Below are positions 1-5,673 of a DNA stretch of 12,235 bases, in pieces (the first letter of the stretch is position 1; the number at the start of each line of letters is the position of its first letter). Origin of the DNA: Candidatus Zixiibacteriota bacterium (GTDB lineage Bacteria > Zixibacteria > MSB-5A5 > SM1-73); NCBI GenBank assembly GCA_029933635.1, contig JAOZNS010000063.1, positions 1 through 12,235 on the forward strand, in the 5' to 3' direction. The notes beneath the pieces were generated by a model, which saw only the letters and a list, made by a program, of their open reading frames with translations, was not told where the DNA came from and searched no databases. Both the position numbers and the translations under genes were made by a program.

Positions 1-134
1 CCCGCGGCAACGGCCACAAAGTCCCCATTGGGCGCAGGCACATCGCACTGGCCATAGTCGTTGAGACCCCAGGCCACGATGCTCCCATCCGATTTCAACC
101 CCAGGCTGTGACACCAGCCCGCGGCAACGGCCAC
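1..134 (-). repeat. 117-bp coding repeat of the RCC1 blades
   Basis: The 17-mer cccgcggcaacggccac occurs at 1-17 and again at 118-134, exactly 117 bp (39 codons) apart. It encodes the VAVAAG strand of consecutive RCC1 blades. Identity at the DNA level indicates recent duplication or ongoing homogenisation of the blades; further copies probably lie beyond the left edge. Confidence 0.75.
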
Positions 135-278
135 GATACCCTCGAGAGCTGACTGCTCGACAACGGCCTGTTTACCCCATCCTACGATGGATCCGGTCGG
201 TTGACTGCGGCCAACACCTGTCCCAAGCACGAACGCAGCCAAGAGGGCCAGACCCAGGACCACTGAAAAGCGCTTCAT
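1..278 (-). CDS. Exported RCC1-repeat protein, N-terminal fragment (runs off the left edge)
   Basis: The reading frame starts at an ATG with a strong Shine-Dalgarno (GGAGGGG, 286-292) and stays open for 92 codons to the window edge. The first 25 or so residues form a Sec signal peptide (MKRFSVVLGLALLAAFVLG, then a small-residue region). The rest shows RCC1/beta-propeller-type repeats: 'GSIVGWGKQ', then 'VAVAAGWCHSLGLKSDGS', 'IVAWGLNDYGQCDVPAPN' and a new 'VAVAAG' at the edge, a period of 39 residues. Such repeats build a seven-bladed propeller in RCC1; in bacteria they occur in secreted proteins of mostly unknown function, so binding to another macromolecule is only a guess. It is the last gene of the minus-strand series, 248 bp after its neighbour. 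Its GC content (about 65% in the first 120 bases) is far above that of the genes to the right. The family call is firm; the function is not known. Confidence 0.88.
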   Translation of the reverse strand, partial: MKRFSVVLGLALLAAFVLGTGVGRSQPTGSIVGWGKQAVVEQSALEGIVAVAAGWCHSLGLKSDGSIVAWGLNDYGQCDVPAPNGDFVAVAA

Positions 279-294
279 AATATATCCCCTCCTT

Positions 295-323
295 TCAAAA
301 ATAGGGACACTTCCTATTTTTGA
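295..323. repeat. Perfect inverted repeat abutting the RCC1 gene ribosome binding site
   Basis: The arms tcaaaaatagg (295-305) and cctatttttga (313-323) are perfectly complementary over 11 bp, with a 7-nt loop (gacactt). On the minus strand the hairpin ends directly against the AAAGGAGGGG that serves the RCC1 gene. It is AT-rich at the base with a T-run in the distal arm, so it could end transcription from 527-1474 or affect translation start. The shape, A-rich and T-rich ends around a short GC core, also resembles dispersed REP-like palindromes. A single copy in the window does not settle which. Confidence 0.6.
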
Positions 324-526
324 GCATCCCCTTGGCAACCGCAACCCCACTCCCTCGATTATCGGTATCAGGCTTACCCGAGGCTCCACCCAGGAGGGGA
401 AGCCCCCACAATACAAACCACCCGTGGGTTTCAAATCCACAGGAGATTGACCTTTCATATGCCATCAGGGCTCCTGCCTGACAGAAGGAACCCTATAAAG
501 GCTCCACCCCACTCCGTTCGTTATTT
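324..526. other. Intergenic region with short repeats, no gene seen
   Basis: About 200 bp between the exported membrane protein gene and the hairpin before the RCC1 gene hold no convincing reading frame. Visible structure: a near-perfect dyad at 424-440 (gtgggtttcaaatccac, one G-T wobble); a short stem at 465-481 (tcagg / cctga); the 11-mer aggctccaccc at 381-391 and 499-509; and the 9-mer ccccactcc at 345-353 and 507-515, followed in both cases by similar sequence (ctcgattat / gttcgttat). GC content is above that of the genes to the right. Function unknown. Confidence 0.4.
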
Positions 527-1474
527 TCAAGGATTTTGCCTGACTTCACCTTGCACCAAAAAGTTGCCCAACTCCTCAAGACTCTTCCCAGCGGCATTAG
601 CAGCACTGGCTCCAATAGCGTCAAAAATAAACCCGCTGAGCACGGCAGTTCCGATTCCAATGGCTTTCATTTGACAATCATTGCCGGCGGCGAGGGCTAA
701 GGTAATTCCCAATGCCTGGAGGCCATATCCCCAGTAGGTGCGGTTTGCATAAGCCTGCATACTCTTACCCGCTTTCAACATTAGATTATTTCGCCTCCCG
801 GTTGGTAAGGAAATGGATTCTAATTTTTTCCCGGCGGATCGTGCATATTCCAAAGGTATGAGTCGTAGTAACCTGCCAGCCACAATAGCCCCCAACCCGG
901 CATTAAGGACCCTTGGTTTTTCATCATCCCCCAGTGCGCTAAACCATGCGTATGTTGTCATACTAATACCGCTGACAAAGACCGCACCGCCAAGGTAGCC
1001 ATAATTTCGATATTTTTTCAGGTTGGCTCCGACCAGTTTTAGTTTGGGCTTCTCCTGAGGCTGAATGAAAACCGACCCTGTTACCATTTGATCACCTGCA
1101 CGGCCAAAGTAATAGGCCGAGGAAAGTTCCCCCCAAAACCTGCTTAAAGTGAACTCAATGGGCAAAATGAAAAAACTAAGGGCTATAAGCATGTCAGGGT
1201 TTTCCTCTTTATTGATCAAATCCAGAGTTCTTGTAGGCATAAGGGTGTAAGCCTTTGCCGCTTTCCTTAAATAGCCGCCGGCTTCCTCTAAATTTGAACC
1301 CAAGGCACCATAATTTATCTCTTGTTTATTAACCTGTTTCGCAGAAACCTCACCAAGGTTATGTTCCTTTGCCTTCTCAGATGATGTGGGTGGGATATTT
1401 TGCGCCAAACTCATCCCAGACATAAGGGTTGCACAAATCGCCACCCCTCCAAGGAAAGCCAATATCTTACTCAT
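527..1474 (-). CDS. Exported multi-helix membrane protein of unknown family
   Basis: I do not recognise this family. The ATG start is supported by AAGGAG (1485-1490) 10 nt upstream. Residues 1-24 look like a signal peptide (MSKILAFLGGVAICATLMSG, cleavage near SLA-Q). A polar, Gln/Lys/Glu-rich stretch follows (about 28-55), then several hydrophobic segments at about 94-110, 157-180, 188-207, 247-264 and 271-292, so the mature protein is probably membrane-embedded. Glycine- and alanine-rich helices and a recurring 'AGKxLE'-like pattern (EAGGYLRK 65, SAGKKLES 213, KAGKSMQA 235, AAGKSLEE 294) suggest internal helical repeats. It lies 139 bp downstream of the LPP20-type lipoprotein gene and may share its transcript. 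The context implies a role in the cell envelope; nothing more specific can be said. Confidence 0.8.
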   Translation of the reverse strand: MSKILAFLGGVAICATLMSGMSLAQNIPPTSSEKAKEHNLGEVSAKQVNKQEINYGALGSNLEEAGGYLRKAAKAYTLMPTRTLDLINKEENPDMLIALSFFILPIEFTLSRFWGELSSAYYFGRAGDQMVTGSVFIQPQEKPKLKLVGANLKKYRNYGYLGGAVFVSGISMTTYAWFSALGDDEKPRVLNAGLGAIVAGRLLRLIPLEYARSAGKKLESISLPTGRRNNLMLKAGKSMQAYANRTYWGYGLQALGITLALAAGNDCQMKAIGIGTAVLSGFIFDAIGASAANAAGKSLEELGNFLVQGEVRQNP

Positions 1475-1568
1475 CTTTTGTCTTCTCCTTTTGGGTTCTT
1501 GCTTGTATAGATAGAGAAGTCGACTTATTGCTTTGGTAAGAGTCCTCCCTTGCGAAAAGCAGGTATCA

Positions 1569-1584
1569 AGATCTCCAGATCTCC
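1569..1584 (-). repeat. Tandem 8-bp repeat (agatctcc x2) in an intergenic gap
   Basis: Two exact adjacent copies of agatctcc lie 30-45 nt past the stop codon of the LPP20-type gene. Each contains the palindrome AGATCT. It could be a binding site or chance; no T-run follows, so it is not an obvious terminator. Confidence 0.3.
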
Positions 1585-1613
1585 GGAAGCTTAGGACCCC
1601 CTTCCCTCCACGC

Positions 1614-3131
1614 TTACAACGAGGTCTTCAATTGCTCCACGATCTGATTAGCGATTTGCTCACTGGCCTTCTTTAAAGCCCTGATCCCTGCTTTCTCTTT
1701 GGTATCAGCAAATCCCTTGACCTCGCTTACATCTTTAGCTGCAAGGACATTGCCGGAATGCACATCGATGGCCTTGACAATGGCGCGGGCGCGGCAAGAC
1801 TCCACACCTTTCATCACATGCCTGGAGAACTTTGTGCTGGCCCTGCCGATGACCACTATATCTACACCTAACCCCTTTCCTGCTGCTCGAGCGGCTGTAT
1901 AGTTGCCATTCATTGCCTTTTCGATATCTAATAGCCTCAGGACCTTTTTAACCTTGGTCTTTGGGACCACCATAAAGCCAGAGTCAGCCAGATTCTCCAC
2001 AACCGCCTCCTCCACAAAGGAGTCCGCTACAGGTTGCCCCAGGTTCTCCTCAGAGATCCTTACCATAACCGCAATGGCTTCCGTTGAGAAGGTAAGTCTG
2101 GCTTTAGGAATTTCTATGAGACCCAAACTTTCGGTCATCCCAGGACCCATCATCTTAGTCAAATTTATTTTTGCCTCAACCACATTAGCTCCCACAGATT
2201 CGGCTTTATAAACTTTTGAGCTTGCTTTTCCAGCAAAGTTCGTGAGTGCATTCTTATCCAGTTGACCTTTCCCCCTGACAAAAGTGAACATAATCGGTAT
2301 ATCTTGTGCAGCCGTCCCTCTGTAGAGCACTTTTACGATCAATGGTTTTTGAAGAGGTTTACCAAACTTTGTTTTTTGATTGTTATTTATGGGACTGATG
2401 TCGAGATTTCGGACTATCCCCCGTATTTTCCTTTTCACCTCTGGCCTGAAATACTCCTTTGTGCCGTCGTTGTCCAGATCCACCTCGAAAGGAATATCTT
2501 CAATCACTTGCAGTTCGGCTAAGGCGTTGGCATAGAACTTAAGGGCTGTAGGAATAGCGCTTAAGCCTTCTGCCTCCTGAGCGTGGTAATATTGATCCAA
2601 GGCCAGGTTCTCTGCCTTCTCAATCTTTTTTCTAACCCGCTCCCTAAATTCTGAAACGGACATGGATGCTAAGGAGTAATAAACATCACTCTTTGGATCG
2701 TGCCAGCGGTCAATGATCTTCACCCCTTCCAATGCCGTTGTATCCACTACGGCTGCCATCCTTTCGGAATAATGCCCAGACCATTGCTCTTGAGACTTGC
2801 CTCCGATGTGCTTCTGCGTATATTGCATAATACTTAAGACAACGGAGCTGATCTTTATTTTGAGTTGTGAGGCGATATCTATGCGAGCGGCATCATCTGC
2901 CTTTTTGCGATCCTCAGTAGGGTCCCCAGTGGCTGAAGCAGCTCCTACTCCGTAGAAATAATCCGGGTCGTTTGGGGGCGTGTCCACCCACTTGGGACTT
3001 ATTGGCTGCGCAGGGGGGCTTTCCTTGATCAGCCGCTCCGGGGCTCGCGTGGAGGCACAACTTATGCCTAAGACCGAAGCCACGGAGATTGTGATCAATT
3101 GCTTTAGTATCACTGTTTCCCTAAAGCCCAT
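1614..3131 (-). CDS. LPP20-domain lipoprotein with Ig-like and CsgG/TolB-like C-terminal domains
   Basis: Probable outer-membrane lipoprotein. The signal sequence ends in LGISC with the acylated cysteine at residue 25, followed by Ala rather than Asp, which fits outer-membrane sorting. Residues about 46-165 match the LPP20/FlgT-N fold ('PKWVDTPPNDPDYFYGVGAA', then an A-rich helix 'KKADDAARIDIASQLKIKIS' and 'YYSLASMSVSEF'). A helical stretch (165-210) leads to a DxDxDG calcium-type loop (D218, D220, D222). Residues about 262-350 resemble a bacterial Ig-like (Big-1) domain. Residues about 352-505 look like the CsgG/TolB-N/FlgT fold ('VENLADSGFMVVPKTKV', 'AGKGLGVDIVVIGRAS', 'AIDVHSGNVLAAK'). The multi-domain order recalls FlgT, but no flagellar gene is nearby. 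The start is uncertain: the ATG at 3131 has no well-spaced Shine-Dalgarno, and a GTG at 3113 is an alternative. It lies 166 bp after the CsgG-like gene. Confidence 0.82.
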   Translation of the reverse strand: MGFRETVILKQLITISVASVLGISCASTRAPERLIKESPPAQPISPKWVDTPPNDPDYFYGVGAASATGDPTEDRKKADDAARIDIASQLKIKISSVVLSIMQYTQKHIGGKSQEQWSGHYSERMAAVVDTTALEGVKIIDRWHDPKSDVYYSLASMSVSEFRERVRKKIEKAENLALDQYYHAQEAEGLSAIPTALKFYANALAELQVIEDIPFEVDLDNDGTKEYFRPEVKRKIRGIVRNLDISPINNNQKTKFGKPLQKPLIVKVLYRGTAAQDIPIMFTFVRGKGQLDKNALTNFAGKASSKVYKAESVGANVVEAKINLTKMMGPGMTESLGLIEIPKARLTFSTEAIAVMVRISEENLGQPVADSFVEEAVVENLADSGFMVVPKTKVKKVLRLLDIEKAMNGNYTAARAAGKGLGVDIVVIGRASTKFSRHVMKGVESCRARAIVKAIDVHSGNVLAAKDVSEVKGFADTKEKAGIRALKKASEQIANQIVEQLKTSL

Positions 3132-3166
3132 TATGTTTCACGGGTGACTTGTAATTATGTTCTCCT
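3130..3166 (-). promoter_or_regulatory. Displaced Shine-Dalgarno and 8-bp direct repeat before the LPP20-type gene
   Basis: AGGAGA (3166-3161) is the only strong Shine-Dalgarno here, but it lies about 30 nt from the ATG at 3131. The octamer AACATAAT occurs both right after the Shine-Dalgarno (3161-3154) and right before the start (3137-3130), exactly 24 bp apart. Removing 24 bp would leave AGGAG six bases from the ATG. At the correct distance the present sequence offers only ATT, followed after four more codons by TGA, six bases before the ATG. Confidence 0.5.
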
Positions 3167-3297
3167 ACCTGAAGTTGGCAGAACATTCCACTATGCTGCT
3201 TAGCGGAGCAAGGTTGGGTAGGTGATAAAAAATGAATTGCCTTTGCCTCCAACTTCCTCCCACCAGGAAAAGGGGAACCTATAAGGAGCTTTGTAGC

Positions 3298-4587
3298 TTA
3301 GCGGGCGTATTCTTTTAACGATGATGCCAGCGATCTGCTCAAGTTATGGGCAGCCTGATTTACCATTTCTTCCGCCACCGGTGCAAATCCCTCGCTCTTC
3401 TTAACCAGTCTCTTAGCTTCCTTGCTCAAGGCCCTTTTGTCACCGGTAAAAGTAGCCCACTTACACTCAAAATTGGCTTTCCCAGCAAAGGACTCGCTCT
3501 TCTTCAATTTGGCCGTCTCCACATCTATGATCTTATAGGACCCCACTATGGAAGCCTCAGTTGTCTTTGTGTAAATCGTCACGTTCGCATATACATCCCC
3601 ATAGATATACCGCGTTTGCTCCTTACCCTTGCTGTCTCTATATTTCTCTGTTCTAACCACAACGTTTGCCTTCTGTTTCTCTGACTTTTTGATTATCCTC
3701 TCCGGAGCATAGATGATTTGAGTTATCTTACCTGTAAGGATCTCATGCACACCCAATATCTTGCCGAGTTGTACGGCAGTATGCTCATCCACTAAATCCG
3801 TCAGGGCCAGTTGTTGCTCTTGCATGACCTGTTCCAATTGGTCCCGGGAGATGAGTTCCAAGAACTCCATTGCGCTGGGGTCATGCATCACCTCGCTGAT
3901 TATTTCATCGGTGATCATCTCTGACAACGCGCCGTATTTGTCCCCCTTACCGCTCTTGTCTTCAAAAGGGATAATTGCCATCCTTTTTATCCCGGCCTTC
4001 CTGGCTATTTCATACAAACTGGCAGCATCCTTGTAACCGGGACAGAAACGTTCAGCAGCCTTAAATTCTTTCGCCGCCTGCTTTTGAATATCAATCCCTT
4101 GCTGTTTGGATAAACGCAGACCTTCCTGGTAGTGGGCCTCTGCAGCATTAGTTTTTGCCTCTGCTAAGTTTTGAGTGTAATCAGTAACCTGAAGCCTTAT
4201 TATCTCCTTGGTCTTCTTCTCTCTAAGGGTTGGCAACTCTCTTATGGTCTGGTTAAGTTTGACCAGTGCCTCGTACTCCTCCACTATGTCATCCCAGTTG
4301 AACTTTGAAGATGAAAGCTCCAGCACCTTGATCTTACTCTCGTGAGCACTAACTGCCGCTTTGAAAGCATCTTGAATCAACTTCTGCGCCTTATTATATT
4401 CAGGGTTCTGTCTGAGTGACTCGGCACACTTGAATACAGCCTGGTCATAATCTCCGTGCTGGTAGGATCGGCGTGCCCTCTTTTCAAGCTTCCCATACTC
4501 ATGGAGTGCAGCACAGCCAACCAAGATTTGGACAATAAAGATCACCCAAATGAACATCGAAATTGTTCTTACCACTTTGTTCATCAT
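3298..4587 (-). CDS. CsgG-like outer-membrane lipoprotein with N-terminal TPR-like region
   Basis: Two adjacent ATG codons (4587, 4584) follow GGAGGGGG (4589-4596); the second has the better spacing (7 nt). A longer frame back to a TTG at 4653 lacks a ribosome site. The signal sequence ends in the lipobox L22-V23-G24-C25, with Ala after the Cys, as in outer-membrane lipoproteins. Residues about 32-75 are TPR-like ('SYQHGDYDQAVFKCAESLRQ', 'NPEYNKAQ'), with a second such stretch at about 148-198. Residues about 200-290 match the CsgG family: 'KRMAIIPFEDKSG', 'MITDEIISEVM', 'FLELISRDQLEQVMQEQQL', 'LGKILGVHEILTGKIT', followed by strands and 'YKIIDVETAKL' (about 351-361). CsgG itself forms the curli secretion pore; family members also include non-pore envelope lipoproteins, and no curli subunit is seen here. 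It sits between the PorV-type barrel (123 bp upstream) and the LPP20-type lipoprotein. Envelope assembly or cargo anchoring is an inference. Confidence 0.87.
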   Translation of the reverse strand: MMNKVVRTISMFIWVIFIVQILVGCAALHEYGKLEKRARRSYQHGDYDQAVFKCAESLRQNPEYNKAQKLIQDAFKAAVSAHESKIKVLELSSSKFNWDDIVEEYEALVKLNQTIRELPTLREKKTKEIIRLQVTDYTQNLAEAKTNAAEAHYQEGLRLSKQQGIDIQKQAAKEFKAAERFCPGYKDAASLYEIARKAGIKRMAIIPFEDKSGKGDKYGALSEMITDEIISEVMHDPSAMEFLELISRDQLEQVMQEQQLALTDLVDEHTAVQLGKILGVHEILTGKITQIIYAPERIIKKSEKQKANVVVRTEKYRDSKGKEQTRYIYGDVYANVTIYTKTTEASIVGSYKIIDVETAKLKKSESFAGKANFECKWATFTGDKRALSKEAKRLVKKSEGFAPVAEEMVNQAAHNLSRSLASSLKEYAR

Positions 4588-4588
4588 A

Positions 4589-4596
4589 CCCCCTCC
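4589..4596 (-). promoter_or_regulatory. Ribosome binding site fixing the CsgG-like gene start
   Basis: GGAGGGGG lies 4-7 nt before two consecutive ATG codons. It places translation start at 4587 or 4584, not at the upstream TTG (4653), and thereby puts the lipobox cysteine at residue 25 or 24. Confidence 0.8.
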
Positions 4597-4710
4597 GTTG
4601 GATTTTTTGACATTACTTATTAACGTTATTTCGATCGTTGTGAGGTCATGCAATTATTGTGGGCTCAGGCTGAAAAATGGGAATAACAATATGCTCCCTC
4701 TTCAACTCCG

Positions 4711-5631
4711 TCAGAATTCTATAATAAACGACATTTTGTGAACCGTCTTCTCGTCCATTTGGTCAGTAGTAAATGCATAATCAAAGCGCAATTTAAGCAT
4801 CCCAGCAGGAACCTTCACCGATCCACCTAAGGCAATACCTTTACTGCTATATCCACCTCTAAAGGCCAATATCTGCCGTAGCCAATATTCTACTCCAATG
4901 TGGCATTTTACCTTCTCTCCACTGTTTTTCCCCATATCTCCCGCCAATTTGATCGGAATCAATCTTGGAGAAAAAGCAGCGCCCAATCTTATTTGTGTTG
5001 GGAATATATCTTTGTGTTCTGAATCGGTATCCCAGGTTATGGCACTGGCAATGTCCTGAATTGTTGCTCCAACGGATATGACATCAGAGATTACCGCCAG
5101 CGCACCAGCATCAAAGCCCAATCCAGTCGCCTTATTATCGGCCAGGGAGTGAACAAGGTACTTAGCACTGCCACCGAGAGAGAAAATGTGAGTGAGCCTT
5201 TTCCCATAGGATAACGCAAACGCCATCTCAGAATCACTAAAATCGCCGGTAGGATTTCCATTACTGTCCCTGCCATCGATCTTGGAAACACCGAAGTTGA
5301 TCCAACTGATACCGAAGGTCCCCACGCGGCCAATAGGTTGAGCATAGCTCAGAAAGTTATGAGACCTATCCAGGGACATTATAGAATACATTGCACCGAG
5401 TTGAGGGTCTTTCAACTGCCCCAGCCCTGCAGGATTCCAGTAGGTAGTGGTAGCATCATCAGCGATTGCCGTAAAAGCACCACCCATAGCTACAGCCCTT
5501 GCCCCAACACCCATCCTCAGAAATGCTCCCCCCTGGCCCCCTTCCCCCTTGTCGGCAAAGGTTATGGAAAAGAATGCCAAGGAGAAGAAAGTTGCAAAAA
5601 TGGCGATAATCGAAACCTTAAATCTCCACAT
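4711..5631 (-). CDS. PorV/PorQ-family outer-membrane beta-barrel protein
   Basis: The start is supported by AAAGGAGGT (5639-5647), with 8 nt between GGAGG and the ATG. Residues 1-26 are a signal peptide (cleavage near TFA-D). The mature N-terminus carries the family hallmark 'FLRMGVGARAVAMGGAF' followed by 'TAIADDATTTYWNPAGL' (37-70), seen in PorV/PorQ proteins and related to the FadL-type 'A..G..A.AD..A..NPA' motif. The remainder alternates amphipathic strands with turns (for example 'GTFGISWINFGVSKIDG', 'GIALGGSV') and ends in Phe ('MSFIIEF'), as outer-membrane barrels do. At 306 residues it is near the usual size for this family. In T9SS, PorV binds the C-terminal sorting domain of cargo after export. 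Here the gene follows a large protein with such a domain after only 42 bp, so translational coupling and a cargo/partner relation are likely but inferred. Which of PorV, PorQ or another paralogue it is cannot be told. Confidence 0.9.
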   Translation of the reverse strand: MWRFKVSIIAIFATFFSLAFFSITFADKGEGGQGGAFLRMGVGARAVAMGGAFTAIADDATTTYWNPAGLGQLKDPQLGAMYSIMSLDRSHNFLSYAQPIGRVGTFGISWINFGVSKIDGRDSNGNPTGDFSDSEMAFALSYGKRLTHIFSLGGSAKYLVHSLADNKATGLGFDAGALAVISDVISVGATIQDIASAITWDTDSEHKDIFPTQIRLGAAFSPRLIPIKLAGDMGKNSGEKVKCHIGVEYWLRQILAFRGGYSSKGIALGGSVKVPAGMLKLRFDYAFTTDQMDEKTVHKMSFIIEF

Positions 5632-5673
5632 AGCGTTTACCTCCTTTTGGAATTGACGCAGGTTGCTTGAATC

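Noticed and set aside
1..134. Repeat at 117-bp spacing as a CRISPR array
   Set aside because: The repeats are in frame, encode RCC1 blades, and the intervening sequence is coding too.
424..440. tRNA T-arm-like sequence (gtgggtttcaaatccac)
   Set aside because: The loop is out of register with the TTC consensus, and no matching acceptor stem or anticodon arm lies at tRNA distance on either strand.
3165..3220. cctacc / ggtagg inverted repeat in the gap before the LPP20-type gene
   Set aside because: Only 6 bp with a loop of more than 40 nt and no T-run; not distinguishable from chance.
4588..4653. 22-residue N-terminal extension of the CsgG-like protein from a TTG codon
   Set aside because: No ribosome site; it would place the lipoprotein signal sequence inside the protein, whereas the ATG at 4587 has GGAGGGGG.
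4708..4716. Second copy of ccgtcagaa, one arm of the right-edge hairpin
   Set aside because: It lies at the end of the PorV-type coding sequence without the other arm; a 9-mer match is expected by chance at this rate.
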